In this document: positions 50,551 through 63,494 of the stretch, piece after piece
How the letters are laid out: each line of letters starts with the position of its first letter
How positions within the stretch are numbered: the first letter of the stretch is position 1
From: Amia ocellicauda
Lineage: Eukaryota > Chordata > Actinopteri > Amiiformes > Amiidae
Assembly (NCBI RefSeq): GCF_036373705.1
Contig: NW_027102733.1
Coordinates: 28,501 to 92,500, forward strand
DNA length: 64,000 nucleotides
Direction: 5' to 3'
Translations under genes and position numbers: made by a program
Notes under the pieces: model-generated
Database searches by the model: none
The model's input: the letters and a program-made list of their open reading frames with translations, nothing else
Told to the model about the DNA's origin: nothing

Positions 50551-51604
50551 TTGCATCTTTTACACACCAAAGGGCGACAAATCACGAGTTTTAACTTTGG
50601 ATACACGCAATTTCATCATTATTTCAGATTTGACTTCCCCAAATACACAGGCATACAATAGATCTTGTTCTCCAACGTAAACGGTCCCTAGTAACTAGGG
50701 TACATTCGTAAATAAATTGAGCATCATGGCTAGAAGTGACTAAATGTTGCCTAATCTTTCTCATCGAGAAATGACACAATTACAGCAACACAAAAAGGAA
50801 CTCCACCGGACAAAGATCAGTGCTCACAAGGAGCCTCATTCAACACACACGGTTCCATTCCCATTCATGCAAAGCACGAAAGTGTAAAACTTGGGAACAT
50901 ACTTGAGAGCAAAGATCACATTCAATCTCATTCAAGGCACGGATGTGAATGCAACGGGATGAAATTACTGAAATGATGCCTGCCCTCGAACTGTGATGAT
51001 GGACTACCCGACTCGCCAATAATATTGGGTTCTGGTGTATTGAAATACAGGAGCTGCTGGATTTGTGTGTTTTCTTACCCCCTCACCATAGTTTGTCAAA
51101 TGTTTAAACAACTGAACTTATATTCAAGGTTTGTTTCTCTTCATATGTTTTACTGGTTTACATTTGTCTCAGCAACCTGTTGAATGATTCTTCTGCTTTC
51201 AAAACAAAATGACAACAGGATGAATGCACACACTTGAAAATACAATACATGCAATGTTATGCATCATAGTGATGCAACCTCCTTTCAGTTTCATACTGCA
51301 TGTCAATTGAAATCCTTACTGAAATGCACACCTTCTCAAGATTGCGCTTGACTGGCGTGTCAGGCACTCAATTACAGCTGTATTATCAAGACAATGTGTT
51401 CGTTTTGTAAAATATAGTTCCGGTCTGGTGTGGCACCCCAGCTAACGCACAACGTTGCCACAACGTTTCGTGTTAGCAGGGACTGGCTGCGGCGCGCTGG
51501 TGTGTCCCGGGCTTTAGAGTAGAGAGACAGTTCAACTGCAAGTATGAGCGGCAGAAACGGATATTGCCTTCCCTTTAAGTAGAGCGTCAGGGACAGCCTC
51601 CCTG

Positions 51605-51724
51605 GCTTACGGCCATACTAGCCTGAATACGCCCGATCTCGTCCGATCTCGGAAGCTAAGCAGGCTCGGGCCTGGTCAGTACTTGGATGGGAGACCGCCT
51701 GGGAATACCAGGTGCTGTAAGCTT
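51605..51724 (+). rRNA. rn5s: 5S ribosomal RNA, gene 44 (= gene 18, majority)
   Basis: Unit 50692-51865, with the private ACTGGCTGCGG and GTATTATC of unit 18. Confidence 0.97.
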
Positions 51725-52789
51725 TTGCATCTTTTACACACCAAAGGGCGACAAATCACAAGTTTTAACTTTGGATACACGCAATTTCATCATTATTTCA
51801 GATTTGACTTCCCCAAATACACAGGCATACAATAGATCTTGTTCTCCAACGTAAACGGTCCCTAGTAACTAGTGTACATTTGTAAATAAATTGAGCATCA
51901 TGGCTAGAAGTGACTAAATGTTGCCTAATCTTTCTCATCGAGAAATGACACAATTATAGCAACACAAAAAGGAACTCCACCGGACAAAGTTCAGTGCTCA
52001 CAAGGAGCCTCATTCAACACACACGGTTCCATTCCCATTCATGCAAAGCACGAAAGTGTAAAACTTGGGAACATACTTGAGAGCAAAGATCATATTCAAT
52101 CTCATTCAAGGCACGGATGTGAATGCAACGGGATGAAATTACTGAAATGATGCCTGCCCTCGAACTGTGATGATGGACTACCCGACTCGCCAATAATATT
52201 GGGTTCTGGTGTATTGAAATACAGGAGCTGCTGGATTTGTGTGTTTTCTTACCCCCTCACCATAGTTTGTCAAATGTTTAAACAACTGAACTTATATTCA
52301 AGGTTTGTTTCTCTTCATATGTTTTACTGGTTTACATTTGTCTCAGCAACCTGTTGAATGATTCTTCTGCTTTCAAAACAAAATGACAAAAGGATGAATG
52401 CACACACTTGAAAATACAATACATGCAATGTTATGCATCATAGTGATGCAACCTCCTTTCAGTTTCATACTGCATGTCAATTGAAATCCTTACTGAAATG
52501 CACACCTTCTCAAGATTGCGCTTGACTGGCGTGTCAGGCACTCAATTACAGCTGTTTTATCAAGACAATGTGTTCGTTTTGTAATATATAGTTCCGGTCT
52601 GGTGTGGCACCCCAGCTAACGCACAACGTTGCCACAATGTTGCCACAACGTGGCGTGTTAGCAGGGACTGTCTGCGGCGCGCTGGTGTGTCCCGGGCTTT
52701 AGAGTAGAGAGACAGTTCAACTGTAAGTATGAATGGCAGAAACGGATATTGCCTTCCCTTTAAGTAGAGCGTCAGGGACGGCCTCCCTG

Positions 52790-52909
52790 GCTTATGGCCA
52801 TACTAGCCTGAATACGCCCGATCTCGTCCGATCTCGGAAGCTAAGCAGGCTCGGGCCTGGTCAGTACTTGGATGGGAGACCGCCTGGGAATACCAGGTGC
52901 TGTAAGCTT
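52790..52909 (+). rRNA. rn5s: 5S ribosomal RNA, gene 45 (C6T; stands for genes 19 and 20)
   Basis: Unit 51866-53050, 1185 bp. C6T only. CAACGTGG after the 11-mer and G64 are as in unit 19, while the dyad loop CGGCC is as in unit 20. The next unit matches unit 21, so one unit is absent relative to copy A. Confidence 0.95.
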
Positions 52910-53974
52910 TTGCATCTTTTACACACCAAAGGGCGACAAATCACAAGTTTTAACTTTGGATACACGCAATTTCATCATTATTTCAGATTTGACTTCCCCA
53001 AATACACAGGCATACAATAGATCTTGTTCTCCAACGTAAACGGTCCCTAGTAACTAGTGTACATTTGTAAATAAATTGAGCATCATGGCTAGAAGTGACT
53101 AGATGTTGCCTAATCTTTCTCATCGAGAAATGACACAATTACAGCAACACAAAAAGGAACTCCACCGGACAAAGTTCAGTGCTCACAAGGAGCCTCATTC
53201 AACACACACGGTTCCATTCCCATTCATGCAAAGCACGAAAGTGTAAAACTTGGGAACATACTTGAGAGCAAAGATCACATTGAATCTCATTCAAGGCACG
53301 GATGTGAATGCAACGGGATGAAATTACTGAAATGATGCCTGCCCTCGAACTGTGATGATGGACTACCCGACTCGCCAATAATATTGGCTTCTGGTGTATT
53401 GAAATACAGGAGCTGCTGGATTTGTGTGTTTTCTTACCCCCTCACCATAGTTTGTCAAATGTTTAAACAACTGAACTTATATTCAAGGTTTGTTTCTCTT
53501 CATATGTTTTACTGGTTTACATTTGTCTCAGCAACCTGTTGAATGATTCTTCTGCTTTCAAAACAAAATGACAACAGGATGAATGCACACACTTGAAAAT
53601 ACAATACATGCAATGTTATGCATCATAGTGATGCAACCTCCTTTCAGTTTCATACTGCATGTCAATTGAAATCCTTACTGAAATGCACACCTTCTCAAGA
53701 TTGCGCTTGACTGGCGTGTCAGGCACTCAATTACAGCTGTTTTATCAAGACAATGTGTTCGTTTTGTAATATATAGTTCCGGTCTGGTGTGGCACCCCAG
53801 CTAACGCACAACGTTGCCACAATGTTGCCACAACGTTTCGTGTTAGCAGGGACTGTCTGCGGCGCGCTGGTGTGTCCCGGGCTTTAGAGTAGAGAGACAG
53901 TTCAACTGTAAGTATGAACGGCAGAAACGGATATTGCCTTCCCTTTAAGTAGAGCGTCAGGGACAGCCTCCCTG

Positions 53975-54094
53975 GCTTACGGCCATACTAGCCTGAATAC
54001 GCCCGATCTCGTCCGATCTCGGAAGCTAAGCAGGCTCGGGCCTTGTCAGTACTTGGATGGGAGACCGCCTGGGAATACCAGGTGCTGTAAGCTT
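53975..54094 (+). rRNA. rn5s: 5S ribosomal RNA, gene 46 (= gene 21, G70T)
   Basis: Unit 53051-54235. G70T and the GACTAGATG mark of unit 21; from here the offset to copy A is 29,467 bp. Confidence 0.95.
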
Positions 54095-55149
54095 TTGCAT
54101 CTTTTACACACCAAAGGGCGACAAATCACAAGTTTTAACTTTGGATACACGCAATTTCATCATTATTTCAGATTTGACTTCCCCAAATACACAGGCATAC
54201 AATAGATCTTGTTCTCCAACGTAAACGGTCCCTAGTAACTAGTGTACATTTGTAAATAAATTGAGCATCATGGCTAGAAGTGACTAAATGTTGCCTAATC
54301 TTTCTCATCGAGAAATGACACAATTACAGCAACACAAAAAGGAACTCCACCGGACAAAGTTCAGTGCTCACAAGGAGCCTCATTCAACACACACGGTTCC
54401 ATTCCCATTCATGCAAAGCACGAAAGTGTAAAACTTGGGAACATACTTGAGAGCAAAGATCACATTGAATCTCATTCAAGGCACGGATGTGAATGCAACG
54501 GGATGAAATTACTGAAATGATGCCTGCCCTCGAACTGTGATGATGGACTACCCGACTCGCCAATAATATTGGGTTCTGGTGTATTGAAATACAGGAGCTG
54601 CTGGATTTGTGTGTTTTCTTACCCCCTCACCATAGTTTGTCAAATGTTTAAACAACTGAACTTATATTCAAGGTTTGTTTCTCTTCATATGTTTTACTGG
54701 TTTACATTTGTCTCAGCAACCTGTTGAATGATTCTTCTGCTTTCAAAACAAAATGACAACAGGATGAATGCACACACTTGAAAATACAAAACATGCAATG
54801 TTATGCATCATAGTGATGCAACCTCCTTTCAGTTTCATACTGCATGTCAATTGAAATCCTTACTGAAATGCACACCTTCTCAAGATTGCGCTTGACTGGC
54901 GTGTCAGGCACTCAATTACAGCTGTTTTATCAAGACAAATGTGTTCGTTTTGTAAAATATAGTTCCGGTCTGGTGTGGCACCCCAGCTAACGCACAACGT
55001 TGCCACAACGTGGCATATTAGCAGGGACTGTCTGCGGCGCGCTGGTGTGTCCCGGGCTTTAGAGTAGAGAGACAGTTCAACTGTAAGTATGAACGGCAGA
55101 AACGGATATTGCCATCCCTTTAAGTAGAGCGTCAGGGACAGCCTCCCTG

Positions 55150-55269
55150 GCTTACGGCGATACTAGCCTGAATACGCCCGATCTCGTCCGATCTCGGAAG
55201 CTAAGCAGGCTCGGGCCTGGTCAGTACTTGGATGGGAGACCGCCTGGGAATACCAGGTGCTGTAAGCTT
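55150..55269 (+). rRNA. rn5s: 5S ribosomal RNA, gene 47 (C10G)
   Basis: Unit 54236-55410; counterpart of unit 22. C10G (GGCGATACT), just beyond helix I, is absent from gene 22 and unique in the window, so it is either a recent mutation or a base-call error. Confidence 0.95.
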
Positions 55270-56324
55270 TTGCATCTTTTACACACCAGAGCGCGACAAA
55301 TCACGAGTTTTAACTTTGGATACACGCAATTTCATCATTATTTCAGATTTGACTTCCCCAAATACACAGGCATACAATAGATCTTGTTCTCCAACGTAAA
55401 CGGTCCCTAGTAACTAGGGTACATTCGTAAATAAATTGAGCATCATGGCTAGAAGTGACTAAATGTTGCCTAATCTTTCTCATCGAGAAATGACACAATT
55501 ACAGCAACACAAAAAGGAACTCCACCGGACAAAGATCAGTGCTCACAAGGAGCCTCATTCAACACACACGGTTCCATTCCCATTCATGCAAAGCACGAAA
55601 GTGTAAAACTTGGGAACATACTTGATAGCAAAGATCACATTCAATCTCATTCAAGGCACGGATGTGAATGCAACGGGGTGAAATTACTGAAATGATGCCT
55701 GCCCTCGAACTGTGATGATGGACTACCCGACTCGCCAATAATATTGGGTTCTGGTGTATTGAAATACAGGAGCTGCTGGATTTGTGTGTTTTCTTACCCC
55801 CTCACCATAGTTTGTCAAATGTTTAAACAACTGAACTTATATTCAAGGTTTGTTTCTCTTCATATGTTTTACTGGTTTACATTTGTCTCAGCAACCTGTT
55901 GAATGATTCTTCTGCTTTCAAAACAAAATGACAACAGGATGAATGCACACACTTGAAAATACAATACATGCAATGTTATGCATCATAGTGATGCAACCTC
56001 CTTTCAGTTTCATACTGCATGTCAATTGAAATCCTTACTGAAATGCACACCTTCTCAAGATTGCGCTTGACTGGCGTGTCAGGCACTCAATTACAGCTGT
56101 TTTATCAAGACAAATGTGTTCGTTTTGTAAAATATAGTTCCGGTCTGGTGTGGCACCCCAGCTAACGCACAACGTTGCCACAACGTGGCATATTAGCAGG
56201 GACTGTCTGCGGCGCGCTGGTGTGTCCCGGGCTTTAGAGTAGAGAGACAGTTCAACTGTAAGTATGAACGGCAGAAACGGATATTGCCATCCCTTTAAGT
56301 AGAGCGTCAGGGACACCCTCCCTG

Positions 56325-56444
56325 GCTTACGGCCATACTAGCCTGAATACGCCCGATCTCGTCCGATCTCGGAAGCTAAGCAGGCTCGGGCCTGGTCAGT
56401 ACTTGGATGGGAGACCGCCTGGGAATACCAGGTGCTGTAAGCTT
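56325..56444 (+). rRNA. rn5s: 5S ribosomal RNA, gene 48 (= gene 23, majority)
   Basis: Unit 55411-56585, with ACTTGATAGC in the spacer and CACCC in the dyad loop. Confidence 0.97.
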
Positions 56445-57499
56445 TTGCATCTTTTACACACCAGAGCGCGACAAATCACGAGTTTTAACTTTGGATACAC
56501 GCAATTTCATCATTATTTCAGATTTGACTTCCCCAAATACACAGGCATACAATAGATCTTGTTCTCCAACGTAAACGGTCCCTAGTAACTAGGGTACATT
56601 CGTAAATAAATTGAGCATCATGGCTAGAAGTGACTAAATGTTGCCTAATCTTTCTCATCGAGAAATGACACAATTACAGCAACACAAAAAGGAACTCCAC
56701 CGGACAAAGATCAGTGCTCACAAGGAGCCTCATTCAACACACACGGTTCCATTCCCATTCATGCAAAGCACGAAAGTGTAAAACTTGGGAACATACTTGA
56801 GAGCAAAGATCACATTGAATCTCATTCAAGGCACGGATGTGAATGCAACGGGATGAAATTACTGAAATGATGCCTGCCCTCGAACTGTGATGATGGACTA
56901 CCCGACTCGCCAATAATATTGGGTTCTGGTGTATTGAAATACAGGAGCTGCTGGATTTGTGTGTTTTCTTACCCCCTCACCATAGTTTGTCAAATGTTTA
57001 AACAACTGAACTTATATTCAAGGTTTGTTTCTCTTCATATGTTTTACTGGTTTACATTTGTCTCAGCAACCTGTTGAATGATTCTTCTGCTTTCAAAACA
57101 AAATGACAACAGGATGAATGCACACACTTGAAAATACAATACATGCAATGTTATGCATCATAGTGATGCAACCTCCTTTCAGTTTCATACTGCATGTCAA
57201 TTGAAATCCTTACTGAAATGCACACCTTCTCAAGATTGCGCTTGACTGGCGTGTCAGGCACTCAATTACAGCTGTTTTATCAAGACAAATGTGTTCGTTT
57301 TGTAAAATATAGTTCCGGTCTGGTGTGGCACCCCAGCTAACGCACAACGTTGCCACAACGTGGCATATTAGCAGGGACTGTCTGCGGCGCGCTGGTGTGT
57401 CCCGGGCTTTAGAGTAGAGAGACAGTTCAACTGTAAGTATGAACGGCAGAAACGGATATTGCCATCCCTTTAAGTAGAGCGTCAGGGACACCCTCCCTG

Positions 57500-57619
57500 G
57501 CTTACGGCCATACTAGCCTGAATACGCCCGATCTCGTCCGATCTCGGAAGCTAAGCAGGCTCGGGCCTGGTCAGTACTTGGATGGGAGACCGCCTGGGAA
57601 TACCAGGTGCTGTAAGCTT
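57500..57619 (+). rRNA. rn5s: 5S ribosomal RNA, gene 49 (= gene 24, majority)
   Basis: Unit 56586-57760. Last unit of copy B; T56675 replaces C27208. Confidence 0.97.
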
Positions 57620-58674
57620 TTGCATCTTTTACACACCAGAGCGCGACAAATCACGAGTTTTAACTTTGGATACACGCAATTTCATCATTATTTCAGATTT
57701 GACTTCCCCAAATACACAGGCATACAATAGATCTTGTTCTCCAACGTAAACGGTCCCTAGTAACTAGGGTACATTCGTAAATAAATTGAGCATCATGGCT
57801 AGAAGTGACTAAATGTTGCCTAATCTTTCTCATCGAGAAATGACACAATTACAGCAACACAAAAAGGAACTCCACCGGACAAAGATCAGTGCTCACAAGG
57901 AGCCTCATTCAACACACACGGTTCCATTCCCATTCATGCAAAGCACGAAAGTGTAAAACTTGGGAACATACTTGAGAGCAAAGATCACATTCAATCTCAT
58001 TCAAGGCACGGATGTGAATGCAACGGGATGAAATTACTGAAATGATGCCTGCCCTCGAACTGTGATGATGGACTACCCGACTCGCCAATAATATTGGGTT
58101 CTGGTGTATTGAAATACAGGAGCTGCTGGATTTGTGTGTTTTCTTACCCCCTCACCATAGTTTGTCAAATGTTTAAACAACTGAACTTATATTCAAGGTT
58201 TGTTTCTCTTCATATGTTTTACTGGTTTACATTTGTCTCAGCAACCTGTTGAATGATTCTTCTGCTTTCAAAACAAAATGACAACAGGATGAATGCACAC
58301 ACTTGAAAATACAATACATGCAATGTTATGCATCATAGTGATGCAACCTCCTTTCAGTTTCATACTGCATGTCAATTGAAATCCTTACTGAAATGCACAC
58401 CTTCTCAAGATTGCGCTTGACTGGCGTGTCAGGCACTCAATTACAGCTGTTTTATCAAGACAAATGTGTTCGTTTTGTAAAATATAGTTCCGGTCTGGTG
58501 TGGCACCCCAGCTAACGCACAACGTTGCCACAACGTGGCATATTAGCAGGGACTGTCTGCGGCGCGCTGGTGTGTCCCGGGCTTTAGAGTAGAGAGACAG
58601 TTCAACTGTAAGTATGAACGGCAGAAACGGATATTGCCATCCCTTTAAGTAGAGCGTCAGGGACAGCCTCCCTG

Positions 58675-58794
58675 GCTTACGGCCATACTAGTCTGAATAC
58701 GCCCGATCTCGTCCGATCTCGGAAGCTAAGCAGGCTCGGGCCTGGTCAGTACTTGAATGGGAGACCGCCTGGGAATACCAGGTGCTGTAAGCTT
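58675..58794 (+). rRNA. rn5s: 5S ribosomal RNA, gene 50 (C18T, G82A)
   Basis: Unit 57761-58935, 1175 bp. C18T is unique in the window; G82A in the C box also occurs in genes 8, 15, 26, 34 and 41. First unit past the higher-order match. Confidence 0.94.
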
Positions 58795-59849
58795 TTGCAT
58801 CTTTTACACACCAGAGCGCGACAAATCACGAGTTTTAACTTTGGATACACGCAATTTCATCATTATTTCAGATTTGACTTCCCCAAATACACAGGCATAC
58901 AATAGATCTTGTTCTCCAACGTAAACGGTCCCTAGTAACTAGGGTACATTCGTAAATAAATTGAGCATCATGGCTAGAAGTGACTAAATGTTGCCTAATC
59001 TTTCTCATCGAGAAATGACACAATTACAGCAACACAAAAAGGAACTCCACCGGACAAAGATCAGTGCTCACAAGGAGCCTCATTCAACACACACGGTTCC
59101 ATTCCCATTCATGCAAAGCACGAAAGTGTAAAACTTGGGAACATACTTGAGAGCAAAGATCACATTCAATCTCATTCAAGGCACGGATGTGAATGCAACG
59201 GGGTGAAATTACTGAAATGATGCCTGCCCTCGAACTGTGATGATGGACTACCCGACTCGCCAATAATATTGGGTTCTGGTGTATTGAAATACAGGAGCTG
59301 CTGGATTTGTGTGTTTTCTTACCCCCTCACCATAGTTTGTCAAATGTTTAAACAACTGAACTTATATTCAAGGTTTGTTTCTCTTCATATGTTTTACTGG
59401 TTTACATTTGTCTCAGCAACCTGTTGAATGATTCTTCTGCTTTCAAAACAAAATGACAACAGGATGAATGCACACACTTGAAAATACAATACATGCAATG
59501 TTATGCATCATAGTGATGCAACCTCCTTTCAGTTTCATACTGCATGTCAATTGAAATCCTTACTGAAATGCACACCTTCTCAAGATTGCGCTTGACTGGC
59601 GTGTCAGGCACTCAATTACAGCTGTTTTATCAAGACAAATGTGTTCGTTTTGTAAAATATAGTTCCGGTCTGGTGTGGCACCCCAGCTAACGCACAACGT
59701 TGCCACAACGTGGCATATTAGCAGGGACTGTCTGCGGCGCGCTGGTGTGTCCCGGGCTTTAGAGTAGAGAGACAGTTCAACTGTAAGTATGAACGGCAGA
59801 AACGGATATTGCCATCCCTTTAAGTAGAGCGTCAGGGACAGCCTCCCTG

Positions 59850-59969
59850 GCTTACGGCCATACTAGCCTGAATACGCCCGATCTCGTCCGATCTCGGAAG
59901 CTAAGCAGGCTCGGGCCTGGTCAGTACTTGGATGGGAGACCGCCTGGGAATACCAGGTGCTGTAAGCTT
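59850..59969 (+). rRNA. rn5s: 5S ribosomal RNA, gene 51 (majority)
   Basis: Unit 58936-60110, 1175 bp. The spacer has CGGGGTGAAAT, as in units 7, 15, 16 and 23. Confidence 0.97.
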
Positions 59970-60678
59970 TTGCATCTTTTACACACCAGAGCGCGACAAA
60001 TCACGAGTTTTAACTTTGGATACACGCAATTTCATCATTATTTCAGATTTGACTTCCCCAAATACACAGGCATACAATAGATCTTGTTCTCCAACGTAAA
60101 CGGTCCCTAGTAACTAGGGTACATTCGTAAATAAATTGAGCATCATGGCTAGAAGTGACTAAATGTTGCCTAATCTTTCTCATCGAGAAATGACACAATT
60201 ACAGCAACACAAAAAGGAACTCCACCGGACAAAGATCAGTGCTCACAAGGAGCCTCATTCAACACACACGGTTCCATTCCCATTCATGCAAAGCACGAAA
60301 GTGTAAAACTTGGGAACATACTTGAGAGCAAAGATCACATTCAATCTCATTCAAGGCACGGATGTGAATGCAACGGGATGAAATTACTGAAATGATGCCT
60401 GCCCTCGAACTGTGATGATGGACTACCCGACTCGCCAATAATATTGGGTTCTGGTGTATTGAAATACAGGAGCTGCTGGATTTGTGTGTTTTCTTACCCC
60501 CTCACCATAGTTTGTCAAATGTTTAAACAACTGAACTTATATTCAAGGTTTGTTTCTCTTCATATGTTTTACTGGTTTACATTTGTCTCAGCAACCTGTT
60601 GAATGATTCTTCTGCTTTCAAAACAAAATGACAACAGGATGAATGCACACACTTGAAAATACAATACATGCAATGTTA

Positions 60679-60695
60679 TGCATCATAGTGATGAA
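60679..60695. repeat. Spacer palindrome broken in unit 52
   Basis: Same element as at 569-585, but C to A at 60694 turns the right arm into TGATGAA. This is the only broken copy I noticed. Confidence 0.7.
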
Positions 60696-61024
60696 ACCTC
60701 CTTTCAGTTTCATACTGCATGTCAATTGAAATCCTTACTGAAATGCACACCTTCTCAAGATTGCGCTTGACTGGCGTGTCAGGCACTCAATTACAGCTGT
60801 TTTATCAAGACAAATGTGTTCGTTTTGTAAAATATAGTTCCGGTCTGGTGTGGCACCCCAGCTAACGCACAACGTTGCCACAACGTGGCATATTAGCAGG
60901 GACTGTCTGCGGCGCGCTGGTGTGTCCCGGGCTTTAGAGTAGAGAGACAGTTCAACTGTAAGTATGAACGGCAGAAACGGATATTGCCATCCCTTTAAGT
61001 AGAGCGTCAGGGACAGCCTCCCTG

Positions 61025-61144
61025 GCTTACGGCCATACTAGCCTGAATACGCCCGATCTCGTCCGATCTCGGAAGCTAAGCAGGCTCGGGCCTGGTCAGT
61101 ACTTGGATGGGAGACCGCCTGGGAATACCAGGTGCTGTAAGCTT
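61025..61144 (+). rRNA. rn5s: 5S ribosomal RNA, gene 52 (majority)
   Basis: Unit 60111-61285, 1175 bp. The spacer palindrome is broken at 60694; the gene and its signals are intact. Confidence 0.97.
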
Positions 61145-62199
61145 TTGCATCTTTTACACACCAGAGCGCGACAAATCACGAGTTTTAACTTTGGATACAC
61201 GCAATTTCATCATTATTTCAGATTTGACTTCCCCAAATACACAGGCATACAATAGATCTTGTTCTCCAACGTAAACGGTCCCTAGTAACTAGGGTACATT
61301 CGTAAATAAATTGAGCATCATGGCTAGAAGTGACTAAATGTTGCCTAATCTTTCTCATCGAGAAATGACACAATTACAGCAACACAAAAAGGAACTCCAC
61401 CGGACAAAGATCAGTGCTCACAAGGAGCCTCATTCAACACACACGGTTCCATTCCCATTCATGCAAAGCACGAAAGTGTAAAACTTGGGAACATACTTGA
61501 GAGCAAAGATCACATTCAATCTCATTCAAGGCACGGATGTGAATGCAACGGGATGAAATTACTGAAATGATGCCTGCCCTCGAACTGTGATGATGGACTA
61601 CCCGACTCGCCAATAATATTGGGTTCTGGTGTATTGAAATACAGGAGCTGCTGGATTTGTGTGTTTTCTTACCCCCTCACCATAGTTTGTCAAATGTTTA
61701 AACAACTGAACTTATATTCAAGGTTTGTTTCTCTTCATATGTTTTACTGGTTTACATTTGTCTCAGCAACCTGTTGAATGATTCTTCTGCTTTCAAAACA
61801 AAATGACAACAGGATGAATGCACACACTTGAAAATACAATACATGCAATGTTATGCATCATAGTGATGCAACCTCCTTTCAGTTTCATACTGCATGTCAA
61901 TTGAAATCCTTACTGAAATGCACACCTTCTCAAGATTGCGCTTGACTGGCGTGTCAGGCACTCAATTACAGCTGTTTTATCAAGACAAATGTGTTCGTTT
62001 TGTAAAATATAGTTCCGGTCTGGTGTGGCACCCCAGCTAACGCACAACGTTGCCACAACGTGGCATATTAGCAGGGACTGTCTGCGGCGCGCTGGTGTGT
62101 CCCGGGCTTTAGAGTAGAGAGACAGTTCAACTGTAAGTATGAACGGCAGAAACGGATATTGCCATCCCTTTAAGTAGAGCGTCAGGGACAGCCTCCCTG

Positions 62200-62319
62200 G
62201 CTTACGGCCATACTAGCCTGAATACGCCCGATCTCGTCCGATCTCGGAAGCTAAGCAGGCTCGGGCCTGGTCAGTACTTGGATGGGAGACCGCCTGGGAA
62301 TACCAGGTGCTGTAAGCTT
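62200..62319 (+). rRNA. rn5s: 5S ribosomal RNA, gene 53 (majority)
   Basis: Unit 61286-62460, 1175 bp. The flank after the gene is CAAAGGGCGACAAATCATGAG; CATGAG is private to this unit. Confidence 0.97.
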
Positions 62320-63374
62320 TTGCATCTTTTACACACCAAAGGGCGACAAATCATGAGTTTTAACTTTGGATACACGCAATTTCATCATTATTTCAGATTT
62401 GACTTCCCCAAATACACAGGCATACAATAGATCTTGTTCTCCAACGTAAACGGTCCCTAGTAACTAGGGTACATTCGTAAATAAATTGAGCATCATGGCT
62501 AGAAGTGACTAAATGTTGCCTAATCTTTCTCATCGAGAAATGACACAATTACAGCAACACAAAAAGGAACTCCACCGGACAAAGATCAGTGCTCACAAGG
62601 AGCCTCATTCAACACACACGGTTCCATTCCCATTCATGCAAAGCACGAAAGTGTAAAACTTGGGAACATATTTGAGAGCAAAGATCACATTCAATCTCAT
62701 TCAAGGCACGGATGTGAATGCAACGGGATGAAATTACTGAAATGATGCCTGCCCTCGAACTGTGATGATGGACTACCCGACTCGCCAATAATATTGGGTT
62801 CTGGTGTATTGAAATACAGGAGCTGCTGGATTTGTGTGTTTTCTTACCCCCTCACCATAGTTTGTCAAATGTTTAAACAACTGAACTTATATTCAAGGTT
62901 TGTTTCTCTTCATATGTTTTACTGGTTTACATTTGTCTCAGCAACCTGTTGAATGATTCTTCTGCTTTCAAAACAAAATGACAACAGGATGAATGCACAC
63001 ACTTGAAAATACAATACATGCAATGTTATGCATCATAGTGATGCAACCTCCTTTCAGTTTCATACTGCATGTCAATTGAAATCCTTACTGAAATGCACAC
63101 CTTCTCAAGATTGCGCTTGACTGGCGTGTCAGGCACTCAATTACAGCTGTTTTATCAAGACAAATGTGTTCGTTTTGTAAAATATAGTTCCGGTCTGGTG
63201 TGGCACCCCAGCTAACGCACAACGTTGCCACAACGTGGCATATTAGCAGGGACTGTCTGCGGCGCGCTGGTGTGTCCCGGGCTTTAGAGTAGAGAGACAG
63301 TTCAACTGTAAGTATGAACGGCAGAAACGGATATTGCCATCCCTTTAAGTAGAGCGTCAGGGACAGCCTCCCTG

Positions 63375-63494
63375 GCTTACGGCCATACTAGCCTGAATAC
63401 GCCCGATCTCGTCCGATCTCGGAAGCTAAGCAGGCTCAGGCCTGGTCAGTACTTGGATGGGAGACCGCCTGGGAATACCAGGTGCTGTAAGCTT
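63375..63494 (+). rRNA. rn5s: 5S ribosomal RNA, gene 54 (G64A)
   Basis: Unit 62461-63635, 1175 bp. G64A at the end of the A box, the same change as gene 20 but in a different spacer class. Spacer mark ACATATTTGAG. Confidence 0.95.

Larger units (their letters stand above)
30653..57760 (+). repeat. Higher-order repeat copy B (units 27-49, 27,108 bp)
   Basis: Matches copy A units 1-24 in order, less one 1185-bp unit: unit 45 replaces units 19 and 20, so the offset changes from 30,652 to 29,467 bp. Single-base differences spotted by eye (copy A/copy B): G203/A30855, T712/A31364, C1468/A32120, T3690/C34342, T5734/C36386, C27208/T56675, and gene position 10 in unit 22 versus unit 47. The list is not exhaustive. 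Beyond 57760 the next unit (50) no longer matches unit 25: it has GATCAG where unit 25 has GTTCAG, an extra A, and GGCATATT where unit 25 has TTCGTGTT. Confidence 0.92.
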
